Source: Cristatella mucedo
Taxonomy: Eukaryota > Bryozoa > Phylactolaemata > Cristatellidae
Assembly (NCBI GenBank): GCA_009760855.2
Contig: WPIO01000008.1
Location: forward strand, 11,970,001 to 12,034,000
Direction: 5' to 3'
Length of the DNA: 64,000 nucleotides
Position 1 is the first letter of the stretch. The number at the start of each line of letters is the position of its first letter. The position numbers and the translations under genes were made by a program. This document shows, piece after piece, positions 1-10,033 of the stretch. The notes under the pieces are model-generated. The model did not search any database. It was not told the DNA's origin and saw nothing but the letters and a program-made list of their open reading frames with translations.

Positions 1-456
1 TTGCATGTGCTCACTCAGTGGTAGGCACTCAACTGCTCGCTGCTTTCTGCATGCAAGGCTTAGCTCCAATGAAATCCAGAAAGCTAACACCTGCCTATAC
101 CTTATGTAGCACCTGCGCACAAGCTTGGGCTGTGCCACATTTAACCTCATTCACACTATCAAAATCAACTTCCAGTTGTTTCCTAAGTTGCTTTGGTTTT
201 AAAAAATACGGTATGTAAACTAAACGTAGCATCGTTGGCTCGGTCCAGCTCTGCACCATCGTACAGCTCAGCTACCTCGTTCTCGGCTGCTGCCTGGCTC
301 TGGCAACTGCAACACGGTTATTGATTTTTAAGGGATTATTAAGGAATGTTAAAGGAGATTAGTGAGGCCTGTGCTTTTACTTGGGGGCCACTATATCAAC
401 GATAATCATGTTCAGACTCATCAGTAATTGTACATCTTATACATATGTATATTCAC

Positions 457-516
<60 letters not shown>

Positions 517-626
517 ATACAAATATGTGGGTATTTACATGTCATATATTAAATATGTATGTACCTATGTATATTTCAGCTTGTGCCCTGTTGATTCTCG
601 GGCTGCTTCTGGCTTGATAAAGGTCC
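1..626. other. intergenic, no gene seen
   Basis: Only short open frames without recognisable domains occur here. The stretch contains a (GT)n microsatellite at about 463-507 flanked by (TATG)-rich DNA. I see nothing else I can assign. Confidence 0.5.
463..507. repeat. (GT)n microsatellite
   Basis: Pure GT dinucleotide run of about 40 bases followed by TATG-type repeats. The open frames across it, which read Cys-Val repeats, are simple-sequence artefacts. Confidence 0.95.
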
Positions 627-800
627 GCTGATTCGTCAGTCAATTTTTTCAGCAGCAGAAGACCCGTGGTGGCTAGCATCCCCCTTGCCGTTGGCAAAAC
701 AGGATTGCCTTCTGCAGGACTCGAAAGTGCAACCTAGGTTGTGAAAAGCAAGCACCTTACTCATAAGCTAAGGCAGACGGCATTCAGGCACCCGGCTGCT
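627..800 (-). repeat. tRNA-derived SINE, family A, degraded
   Basis: On the minus strand the order is a tRNA-like head with a GGTTCGAATCC-like B box (here decayed), a Gly-tRNA-like GGCAAT/GGCGAT body, and a CGTCTTCTGC...AAATCAG tail. The same arrangement recurs at about ten places in the window, for example at 2,822, 22,725 and 45,555 on the plus strand. This copy is diverged. Confidence 0.6.
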
Positions 801-1413
801 GATTCAGTCGGCAGCAGTTCCTTATTGAAAAACCTTTACTATTGTAGTTATCGCCACACATTCCTTCACACCTGATGACTGGTGTGTGAGATTTGTAAAT
901 GCAACGTAAACAAAACTGCTGCACCCACACGTGCACAGAAAGTAATATCAAATTGGTATCTCACACCCCTAAAAACTATGGTACCATGCCATAACTGTGA
1001 TTTCTTAAGAGTCATTTCTGATTGCTGTGCCCTTCGTACTTCAGACTAGTGGAAAGACAACGAAGCCTAGAATAGGTTGCCAGATTTTTCGATTGAGGAA
1101 GCCTTGTCCAGCCTGGCTGGAACTATTGCAAGACAACAGTTGAGTGGTGTAGCCAGGATTAAGCCATCTATACGACCTTGACCTTGCCACGGGCAGACAC
1201 TCGAAGAAAGGTGAAGAGTGTGTCGTGCTGCGACGTTGACCGAAACGTGCTTTCATGTAAGTGCAACGGTATCAGAGCCTGCTGGTCTCCCTTCTCCCGT
1301 AGTAATTGGCAAAACTCGAGCCAGCAAAAGCGAGACCGAGTGAGCAAGCATTAAACAGCAGCACGTGAAGCATGAGCCTGAGTCTTGACTGTGAAACACA
1401 GCCGTTATAGTCG

Positions 1414-2065
1414 ATGCCAAACTCTTCAGCTAGGGATGTCTGCCATAAACGTCACAACTGCTCACACATTGCACCACTTCTCACCGACATCCGATGGCTT
1501 CAAATACTTCATAATCAGGCTTCACATCCTACCACCCGATCTTCTGACTCAAGTCGTTTAGCTGTGCTTCTAACAAAGCTCAAATTCTTTAGAGACCATG
1601 CCCTAAGTGTGTACTTCCAAAGCCTGGAACTCACTCTTGATTGGCATCACGACATCCCCTGACTCGAGGACGTTGCTCCATACCTGCCTGTGACGTCGTT
1701 TGGGTACTTATACATATGCTGAAATTGTGCATGTCATCACTAAGCAATTGACTCACTTCCTTTAAAACATAAGTAAAGTTCCTCGAAAGTAATTTGTTTC
1801 TAATAAGGTATTATGAAATTGTTTTTATCATAATATTACTCCTTTTATTATTAACCCTAACTTTGGAATGACCAGCCCAGTTGGTAGGTGTGCTCATTGC
1901 AACTGTGCATGTCACCTTCAACAATGTTATACTTGTTGACATTCTGCATGCTACGACTAATCCTTTGACCATGCTTCCTTTGTAGCATATGTAAAGTGCC
2001 TAGAAAGAGTTTAAGTTATCTGGTTGTGCAATACAAATATCTTATTATTATGAATAAATGAATAT
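1414..2065 (+). mobile_element. CR1/L2-like LINE 3' fragment, degraded
   Basis: The first part aligns by eye with the C-terminal tail of the non-LTR reverse transcriptase seen best at 57,560-58,024 (blocks for HITPLL, DLHWL and the GDRAF...AWNSL region). It ends with the family's 3' tail, GTAAAGTGCCTAGAAAGAG...TAAGTT, followed by TTATTATTATG. Frames are interrupted. It is 5' truncated, as usual for LINE insertions. Confidence 0.65.
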
Positions 2066-2740
2066 GAATATATATAATATATATATGAATAAAGTCACTC
2101 TCTGATACAGATGAAATGTGCACAATGTATGGATTTCACAAAGGCATAATCACCAACTGCTGTTGACACCTTGATTCTTCACAAAACTAATGAAAAGAGC
2201 ATGTTTTTATGTCGGATTTATTTAAGTGAGCATGCAAGCACATGTCTATGTGAGACTTGTTAAAATAAGCCAGAAACTTTTGCAGGTCAGTTTTTCATCT
2301 ATTTCTTATGTTTTCATCTATTTCATGTATATCTTTTTGTCTATGCCAAAAATCGGACCCAACAGAGATGGCTGAGTACTACTGAGGGGAACTGGCAAAG
2401 GATTATTTTGAGGCATTGAATGCTGCTCATAAACCTACCCAATGCAGTACGGCTTCACCACATATAAAGAGGATCCCGCGACGGAGTTTACAGCCTCTAC
2501 CATGTCATACCATTTGCAAACAGAACTGTGGTACATTTGCAACACCAAGAACCAAACTGTACTCCTCATTATCAGCAGCCACTAAAGACAGGGCGGGAGG
2601 AGTTCCATCGACCGAAGCTCTAGTAATCGGTCGGCAATGGACTATATAAGCTGTCATACCTCAGAGCTGTAGCATCCCCCACACAAGCTACCACACCAAA
2701 CAGCTTAATCCGGCCAGTGATGCCAAGCACTTAGCTGCCA
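2066..2740. other. intergenic, no gene seen
   Basis: AT-rich DNA with a TATA-rich patch at about 2,065-2,090. A 77-residue frame at 2,416-2,649 has no recognisable similarity. I see nothing else I can support. Confidence 0.4.
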
Positions 2741-2830
2741 TACAGTAATTATAATAATAATAATACATTTGATATAGTTCCCTCAGAGAACTGAATCTCG
2801 TTCTAGGCACTTCACATTGGTGAGCCGTGG
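2741..2830 (-). mobile_element. LINE/SINE-B 3' tail fragment
   Basis: The minus strand carries the shared 3' tail (GTGCCTAGAACGAGATTCAGTTCTCTGAGGGAAC) ending in an ATT/AAT microsatellite. It abuts a family A SINE head immediately to the right, so the SINE probably inserted into or next to this fragment. Confidence 0.55.
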
Positions 2831-3000
2831 TGGGCATGCTAGGTAAGGTAGTTGCTTTTCACTACCTCGTTCCTAAGGTCGTAGGTTCGAATCCAGCGGT
2901 GGGCTGTCCTTTATTGCTGCTGCAAGCGGTGGTGATAGTCGTAAAGGGTCTTCTGTCGCTATAGAAAAGAGGCAGTTGAATCAGCTAGTATTCACATTTG
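2822..3000 (+). repeat. tRNA-derived SINE, family A
   Basis: A tRNA-like head with A-box-like GCTAGGTAAGGTAG is followed by B box GGTTCGAATCC at 2,884-2,894. Then come GGGCTGTCCTTTATTGC, GCAAGCGGTGGTGATAG and the tail GCTATAGAAAAGAGGC...AATCAGCTAG. It is colinear with the copies at 22,725-22,905 and 45,555-45,715. The internal polymerase III boxes are the usual SINE promoter. Confidence 0.8.
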
Positions 3001-3169
3001 CTGCAAAGTAAGCACGATCGAATAATTAGTGGTGGCATGTTCAATAACTAGAAAAAATAATATGGTTAAGGGTGACGTGCACTGGCTCAGCATGCAAGTA
3101 TTTACTACTTACTCCGTACAAATTTTAAAAAGAAGCAAAGATCAGCACATTAACATTAACTCAGCCTTA

Positions 3170-3310
3170 TCTATATAGGGACAGGAGTTCCAGGAGCTAC
3201 TCTCTTTCCTCTTGCAAGAGGCACTAAAAGATCACTGGCTTCAGCAGCCCAACCCTCGACCTTTGTCGTGGAGTACGAGCACCTTGCCACTGGGCTGAGG
3301 CCACACAGTA
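3170..3310 (-). repeat. partial tRNA-derived SINE head
   Basis: On the minus strand the tRNA-like head GGCAAGGTGCTCGTACTCC...GGTCGAGGGTTGGGC is visible with the same spacing as in the other SINE heads. The body and tail are not clear. Confidence 0.4.
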
Positions 3311-3429
3311 TCCTCTGCTCGTATCTAGCATAAATGCTCCCTATTTCACAGAAGCAATGTCTCCGAGCAGACCCAATTGTAAAGAAACATGGCTCTGCCT
3401 GCTTGGATGATTCTGATTAAGGAAAACGG

Positions 3430-3870
3430 ACCATGCTATAAAAATGGCAATAATAATAACAGTAGTAGTAATAAAAATAGCAATAATAATGACATTTGTA
3501 TAGCACCCTCGAGGAACTAAATCTCTTTCTAGGCACTATACTGGGAATGGGGAGTGTCAATATATTTGTAATAGCACTTGGTGTTAGCAAACATTAAAAC
3601 ATAGACGAAAATGCACTCGGACCCAACAAATGCTATGAGCAAAAGGTGCATTGTTAGCTTCGTTTCAAATGCTTTCAAGTCAAGGGAAGTGGCGATGACA
3701 GTCAGTAGAGAGTTGCATGCTTGGAAGCTTGCGAACTGAAGGCACGGCCTCCTAAGAATCTGAGATTGGCTTGGTGCACAGCTAAACGACTTGAGCAAGA
3801 AGAGCAGATTGCACGATGCAGAGCCTGAGTAGGAAGCATTCTGGGTAGCTTGCTCCCTGAATGACCATCG
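3430..3870 (-). mobile_element. LINE 3' fragment, degraded
   Basis: An AAT-rich microsatellite at about 3,438-3,498 is followed on the plus strand by the reverse complement of the shared LINE tail (TAGCACCCTCGAGGAACTAA, then ATCTCTTTCTAGGCACT). The DNA to its right carries traces of the reverse transcriptase C-terminus on the minus strand. It is strongly decayed. Confidence 0.55.
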
Positions 3871-4591
3871 AGGAATGTTTAAATCGCGGCTCTGGAATAT
3901 CCTGCTGCGATAGGATCTAAGCCATTGACTTGAGCCTAGGGTGTACAGCAGTGCAGTGCCAGGGATGCCCAGGAGAGATAATAGGAGCTTATGGGGGAGT
4001 TGGCGATCATGTTTTCAAACGATGCTTAGAGGTATAGCAGAGAACTAGCAGAGATACAATGCTTGAGTCAGAGTTGCTGAGAAGGTCGCAATCAGCTTTA
4101 AATGCGGCCATCCCCATCTAAATTGCCTGTACTCGAAGTGACTCGTGTACATAGTGAAACGGCGACTTCGTTGCTGACAATGTGGAACGCGAGAGCAACG
4201 ACGAGCGCCCAAGTCTGGACGCGTCAAGTTCATCTGTCGCGTGGAGAAAACTCCATTGGACAGCGACGGATGGTTGCAGGCGTTCAACGACGGCCATGGC
4301 GTGCAAAAACTCTCGTAGGGCTCAAAGACGAGAGCTCAAATCAGTCCAATTGCGCAGGCGAAAATCGTGGCGCTCAACCCGTCCTTCCTATTGCAACTCC
4401 TTCCTATTACAACCCGTCCTTCCTAATACAGCTTCTTCCTATTACACGGCTTCGGCTCTTGTGCTGCCTTGGCCACAAGTTATTGCATCATCAGTTACTA
4501 GCCATTGTAATTCCGGAACGGCGAACGATGAAACACAGTCATAATCTGATAATCTGGCTGATTTAGCATGCAGTCGTTTCACTATCTCCAC

Positions 4592-4640
4592 ATATATATA
4601 TATATATATATATATTTATTTATTTATTTATTTATTTAAC
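4592..4640. repeat. (TA)n / (TTTA)n microsatellite
   Basis: A TA run passes directly into a TTTA run. Confidence 0.95.
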
Positions 4641-7369
4641 CCCCACTCCTACCCTACTAGATAGTGCGAGTCCGCTCTGCTGCCGAAGTTTAACTGCAAG
4701 CACCGCGAACGTTCAGGGCTCGTGCTCGATACCCAAAGTTCGCGACGATGGACCAGCAGGACTGACTAGTAGAGACCTGAAAATAAAGCTCAACTCCGCA
4801 TTCGAAAAATAAGGGCTTAGTTGCATGAAAATTTTCTTTTAATCGCGATTCCAGCAGCAGCTCGATTTTTGCTCTCCGTTAATTCATCCGGGAGGCAACT
4901 TGTATCCAAAGTGCTCTTGACGAATGAGCTCGGATCCCTGATGAACGCATGCCCGACCAGAACCAGCCAGCCAGCCAGCCATCCATCCCCAACCATCAAT
5001 CGACCTAGAGTGTCACTGCGACTGCAAAAGGAGCTCGAAGCAGCTCGGGGCAGCCAATGAAAGCGATGAAAGCCTGAGCTCGAGCTTGTTCACGTGGTGT
5101 TCACTCTGCGTGCAATATGCTCTTGACTACTAAGAGCTCAGAGCTGCTCTGGGTACAAAGCTGCTTGTCTTTTCCGCTCTGCTGTCACAAATGACACTCT
5201 GCCTGTGCAGACTGGCTGGTGCCAGCTTAATTGGTGCCATACCCAAATAACTCCCAGCTGCTACTGCTATACACGAATGCCTCATAAATGCCTGTACATT
5301 TCCGGTCTAGATCCCTGGCAGGTACAACCCAATGTGGCTCTGTGCAGACCACTGGGCCACCACTGTGCTAGCCATTGTAGGCGTATAGATAAAGGCCGGT
5401 GGTGGCTGGGCTGAGACTGCGTGCCGCCTACGTGAACACCATTGAATAGGCAATGCAATAAACTTGATTGTGTGCAACCTATGCAAGAAGGTCTCTCAGC
5501 TTTACAGGACATGATCACATAGAAAACAGCTCTGATTCAGTGCAGGCACGTCAAAATGCCATTTCTGTGCAGTTCTGCCCAGGTTGAGAATTCGCCCAGC
5601 ATTTGTCCTGTGTAAACCAGTACTGCCAGTGCTACCAAGTGTACAGCAGCACTGCCAATGCTCCTAAGAACCGTGACAGGAGTAGGACTACCAGGAACTT
5701 GCAAGACTTAGTCCGCTCGTGTCCCCAAAAGTATAATTAAAATAACAATAATTGTTTCTATGGCACTCTGGGAGAACTAAAGCTTTACCCAGGCGTTTTA
5801 CAACTCGCTGCAAGGGAATCAGTGACTGCGTGTCAGTGACATACACGAACGGCATCGTGTTTAGGCAATAGTGCAAGCGAAAGCATCATGCTTAGGCCAG
5901 CACACAAGAAGACCTTTCGGTGCCACCGTTGAGCACGACCTCTGGCTGTAAACGTGCACTGATTCGTGCACAGTTTCCTTCTCTCTGTTCTGCCATTTTG
6001 CTGGGTGCCGTATTGTTGCAGGCTAAATCGTCACTTGGCTGCCTCGGCACGGGCATGGGCATACCAAGCCAAGCCAAGCAGCTATCGGCGCATGCAGCGT
6101 CAGAGCCTCAGAGGGAGAAGGAGCGGGAGGAAAGGCATGAAGAGGCTCGATTCGATCTCGCGTCTCAGCCTGTCGCTCAACCAAAGCTGTGTTGCCCCGC
6201 CCCCCACCACCCACCAACAAGCAGCTGGGAGAGAGCTGGGGCCGTTCCCAACCACCGCGAGGCACGCCGGCCGGCCGGCCGACTAAATGCCGTCCTCACT
6301 CCAAGCCGAGCCGGCCCAGCTCAATAACGAGGTCGAGCTTCGTAAAGTTATGCAGCCGAAGGCCAGCCCCAACGACAAGATAAGTCACGCACGCGTGCAC
6401 GTTAAATGCTAAAGTGCTCACTCACTCTCTTTGCGGGCTTTTTCTCGTGGAGCAGATTCCTTCGCGGAATCGACTGCTTAAAGCGAGCACTTCTTTAATG
6501 ATGCAATACTACAGCAAGCAAGCCAAAGTGGATCGTACTCTCAGTCGGGCGCAAGGGGGGATTCATAGGCGGGCCATTTTTATTTAAGCTCCGTGTCGTC
6601 TGAAAAGGGGCATGCTCTGAGATAATAGTATTCAATACGCCGTGTAGTAGTGCAGCGTCTCACGGTGTATCAAATTGTATTGTCAATGCCAGCTGCTTAG
6701 CATTTGTATAGGTTTACCGACACTCAAAACTAAAGCCACAACCTATTTAAACATGAGCAGCACGACGCGGGGAGCTGCAGAGAGACGAGTTCCTGCCAAG
6801 CCAGGTGAGTGCACTTATGGATCCACAGTTATAGAATTGAGAGACTTGCATGAAAGAGCAGCCCCAATTCAAAACTCCTGGGTAAAGAAAATGAGTCCCT
6901 GAGCGGGAATTTCAGTGCGATATTTTAATGTGCTTTGGCAAGATGTAAGCAAGAATCAATTAAATATTATGAATGTATAGGAATTTTTTTTTCGTTTAAG
7001 ACGTTCTCTCTGTTTATATTGCACTTCAGCATTTAGAAAATAAAGAATAGGTAAACCAGCAAGACAAAACGGTGCCAAAAAGAGCGAAATTCGACTTCTT
7101 ACTCGGTTTTTAAATACCCTTTCACACTATCGATTTCCTTTTGCGTCTTACAAGTTTTCTATTCTGTTTACCTAGCAATTCGAGTTGCTGCTTGAATCTT
7201 TGCATTAACTTGAAAGCTTATGTAGTCTATACCTTAAATCAGTATTCGCCATTGAAAAGAAACGTTATCTGCTCTCTGGAGCAATTTCAAGATCCCGCGA
7301 GATCTGGAAAAAAGGATAGACGACTCGTCTCACCGTCGTCTCACCAGTCTAGCAAAGCTAGTTGAAGCA
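4641..7369. other. intergenic left flank of the inserted element
   Basis: There is no recognisable gene. A LINE-tail remnant on the minus strand lies near 5,725-5,800 (GCACTCTGGGAGAACTAAAG followed by CAGGCGTTTTAC). A GC-richer patch at about 6,180-6,360 includes CCGGCCGGCCGGCC at 6,268-6,281; its open frames are short and lack domains. Base composition is clearly more balanced than in the AT-rich element that starts at 7,375. Confidence 0.45.
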
Positions 7370-7374
7370 GATTG
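7370..7374. repeat. target-site duplication GATTG, left copy
   Basis: GATTG directly precedes the left TIR. The same five bases directly follow the right TIR at 17,342-17,346. Retroviral-type integrases make 4-6-bp duplications; Polintons typically make 6 bp. Confidence 0.75.
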
Positions 7375-7589
7375 AGTAGTCATGTTTTGAACGTTGTAGA
7401 GTCTAGGGCTCAGCCTCGACCCTCAATCTCGCACAGCTCGATCGAGTGTCTTCGTCTGAGTCCCTATGCTCCATAACTTTCAAAACATGACTCCTCGCTC
7501 AACACTAGACTCGTTCTGCTCGGTATAGTGTTTTCGCCTACTTCGTTGTTTATCCCACCGAACTCTAAGATAATACAATTTGATTTAAA
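7375..7589 (+). repeat. left terminal inverted repeat
   Basis: It matches the reverse complement of 17,128-17,341 with, by eye, about 15 mismatches and one 1-bp gap. The outer 126 bp (7,375-7,500) is self-complementary: 7,375-7,419 pairs with about 7,455-7,500, with the palindrome CTCGATCGAG near the centre. The inner ~90 bp are not palindromic. Confidence 0.9.
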
Positions 7590-7613
7590 TGTATTATTTT
7601 ATATTTATAGTAA

Positions 7614-8276
7614 ATGCCTTTTTCTTACATTTCTAGAACATTCTTCAGAAGAAAAGGTGAGAAAGCAAGTATGTGGAGAGATAGAGTTGAAGTAATATTC
7701 AGAAAATATTCTATAGGAAATATTTATGTCCCTAAGAAAATTAAAGATCTTAGAGTATTTGTTGAAAATTATACTTCGTTAAAAGATGGTGGATGCTTGT
7801 TTGATAAAGTTTATAGAGTTTTTAGTTTTGATTGTCTTATGCATGCAGCTGTTTTAAAAGCTCGAGAAATTAGGAGGAAGGTAGTATATGAGCATATTAG
7901 AAACTGTAGAAACAGAAAAAGTTCTGAAATTAAAAAAATGGATTGGGCTGATAGATATAGGGAAATTTTAGCAATTAATTTTAGGTTACTAAATGGCAAG
8001 TATGGCAACTGCAATCATAACAGGTGCTCTAGTCGTTTTGTTTGCGATGGCGTTGCTTACGGAAAATTCGACGATGATTATTGTTCTTGCGATAAGGATT
8101 CAGAATCTTGGAAGGATAAATATGATTATAAAGAGGAACTTAAAGAACTTGGTGTTCCTACAATTAGAGTTACTGATTATGATGAAGAACAAGAATGTAG
8201 CAGTGGAAGTTGTGATTGCATGTTTCCAATGTGTAGCCATACACTAGCATTTACTTCAAGAAAACCTTGGAAATAA
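7614..8276 (+). CDS. uncharacterised cysteine-rich protein of the element
   Basis: An intact frame of 220 residues starting 25 bp inside the left TIR. I do not recognise a family. The first ~120 residues are basic and mixed helix/strand in character. From about residue 130 it becomes rich in Cys, His and Asp, with clusters CNHNRC, DDYCSCD and, near the C-terminus, CSSGSCDCMFPMC. This suggests metal binding. It is one of the few undamaged frames in the element and is the first gene from the left end. There is no signal peptide and no clear transmembrane helix. Function unknown; a capsid role is not supported by position, since it lies apart from the minus-strand capsid cluster. Confidence 0.65.
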   Translation: MPFSYISRTFFRRKGEKASMWRDRVEVIFRKYSIGNIYVPKKIKDLRVFVENYTSLKDGGCLFDKVYRVFSFDCLMHAAVLKAREIRRKVVYEHIRNCRNRKSSEIKKMDWADRYREILAINFRLLNGKYGNCNHNRCSSRFVCDGVAYGKFDDDYCSCDKDSESWKDKYDYKEELKELGVPTIRVTDYDEEQECSSGSCDCMFPMCSHTLAFTSRKPWK

Positions 8277-8286
8277 AATTCTAAGA

Positions 8287-8713
8287 ATTAAAAACTTTCA
8301 ATAATTATAGGAAAACGGCAGATCTAAGAAAAAAATTTGTTCAAAGATATGATGAGGTGGTTGCATATAACATTAAAGTTAGATCGTGTCTAACTCAGTT
8401 AACAAGAGTGAGATATATAATTAAAATAGTAAATATACTAGTAGCTTTAGGATTTACAGTTTCTACAACGCATGTTCACACACATCCAGGTATAACTAAT
8501 GTAACCTCCGCTCTCTCAGCACTAACAGCAATGCTAATGGCAGTTGATGGTGTTTTAATTGAAATAGATAAAAGAAAAAGATTTACTCTTAATTCTAACA
8601 CAGAGTTTATTTCAAAAATAACAGCTGCTTTATCTGATGAAGTAGTTACAAAAGAAGAGTTTGACGAAATTGTAGCAGAACGTTCACAAAGAGCAACTAC
8701 TCCTCCTGTTTAA
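8287..8713 (+). CDS. putative two-helix membrane protein of the element, start unclear
   Basis: The frame is open from 8,287 but has no in-frame ATG; a GTG occurs at 8,357. The start was therefore lost, is non-standard, or lies in another exon. The product has a basic N-terminal stretch and two hydrophobic segments (YIIKIVNILVALGFTVS and SALSALTAMLMAVDGVLI) separated by a short His-containing loop. A hydrophilic tail with ITAALSDEVVTKEEFDEIV follows. The architecture of two closely spaced helices plus a cytosolic tail resembles SLATT-type proteins in general layout only; no specific motif supports that name. Its end overlaps the C-terminal end of the convergent integrase gene by about 30 bp. 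Confidence 0.5.
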
Positions 8714-9578
8714 TAATACTTGCAACTCTTCTCTAACAAAACTCCTTTTAACATCATTTACGAAATATCTAACAGGTTGTTTTTCAATACCATTATTCTA
8801 ATAATATTATGTTTAGTCAAGCTCCATATCGGATCTGTAGCTCTTCTTCTTTTTTCATCTTCTCCCTCACCTGGTTCTAGTAAATATCTAACAGTTGTTC
8901 CAAGTTCAAATAATTTTTCCTGTTTTCCTACTTTTTATGATATTTTGGTTTACTCAGTTTTACTGATTCTTTTTTTATCGCCTTTGCAGGTTCTTCACCA
9001 ATTGAACTTGTAACGCTATTATTTAGATAATCAATAATCTTTGGTAAATTATAAATCCATTCTTTATTTCTAGTGTAATCTCCATTATTAATGTTTTCTA
9101 ATTCTTTCTCATATTGCCCAATAAAGGCTCTTTCTGCTATAGTTCTATTCATTCTTTCAATAAGTGCAAAAATCTTTTTTCTAGTAGCTTCTATAACTTG
9201 TGTTTCATGTCTTTTCATTTCTTTCATGAACTCTCCTTTAAACTCAGATCCAGGATATACTGTTATCTTCTTTGGCCATTTCAATAAGCTTTTTGTATAA
9301 ATATCTATTATGGCTTGTGTTACTTCTTTAGAAGACTTTGTTTTAAGTGGTTTTGAGTCTTTATACCTGCTAGCAACATCAATAACACTCAAAGCATATT
9401 TGTATCCAGAATCATTCGGCATACACAAAATGTCTGCTTGATGACTTTCATTCGGTTCAACAGTATTAAAGAAACCTTTTGGAATTACTTTTGGTCTTGG
9501 CTTGAATATCTGGCTTATATCAGAGTCTGGATTAAATTTCCCTTCCTTTTTTCTTTCATTTAGAGTTAAAAATGACAT
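8684..9578 (-). pseudogene. Polinton/adintovirus-type integrase (rve, DDE), broken
   Basis: Retroviral-like integrase of the Polinton clade, which inserts linear element DNA into host chromosomes. The open part (9,578-8,928, 216 residues) has the RNase H-fold core: Asp49 in QADIL, the VIDVASRYKD block at 66-74, then PGSEFKGEF at 109-117, and Glu141 in ERMNRTIAE. The second catalytic Asp, expected just before PGSEF, is Tyr108 (codon TAT, one base from GAT). After the stop at 8,928 the C-terminal domain continues in other frames: a VRYLLEPGE block and RRATDPIWS-like motif near 8,790-8,890, then a FVREEL block ending at 8,684. At least two frameshifts are therefore present. No N-terminal HHCC finger is seen. 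Loss of a catalytic residue plus frameshifts makes this copy inactive. Confidence 0.85.
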
Positions 9579-9587
9579 TCTATAGAA

Positions 9588-10033
9588 ATGGAAATATTTT
9601 GTGATACTTGTTCGACATCGTTTAGCGAAATTGAATACTTAGAGTCAGGTCATCCAGTTTGTAAAAAGGCTAAACGAAGACCAAAGTTAAAGCATGAAAT
9701 GCGTTGCGATATCTGCGATTTAGATAGCACAGAAACATATTTCGATTGTGGTATTTTAAGAAATAACAAAATAATCATTTGTGCAGATTGTTATTATGCA
9801 AGGAATAAATATTCTAAAAAAGACCTACAAAGATATATTACTTAGCAAAGAAACACTTTAAAAAAAGGTGTTCCAAGTTATTCTGTAATCATCATTGTTT
9901 AGAACACGAATCAATAATGCATATCGCAAAACTATTTCCGTTAGTAAAAGGTAAACGTAAAGCAACTAAATTAAAAGAATTAATTGTTCTACTTGTTCAT
10001 TTATACTTTTCAGGTGCTTATGTAAGAAATTAA
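9588..10033 (+). pseudogene. zinc-binding protein of the element, one frameshift
   Basis: The intact frame at 9,588-9,845 gives 85 residues with paired cysteines (CDTCS at 5-9, CDICD at 40-44, CADCY at 65-69) in zinc-ribbon or treble-clef style spacing. The coding sense continues in the next frame from about 9,838 to a stop at 10,033. That part has a further CNHHC cluster, then a Lys-rich and Leu-rich stretch, so the ancestral protein was about 148 residues. Its start codon lies only 9 bp from the divergent integrase start. Its end overlaps the convergent fibre gene by 24 bp. I do not recognise the family; a regulatory or nucleic-acid-binding role is only inference. Confidence 0.5.

Noticed and set aside
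8287-8713. Naming the two-helix protein as a SLATT-type effector
   Set aside because: Only the general topology agrees; no specific motif is visible.
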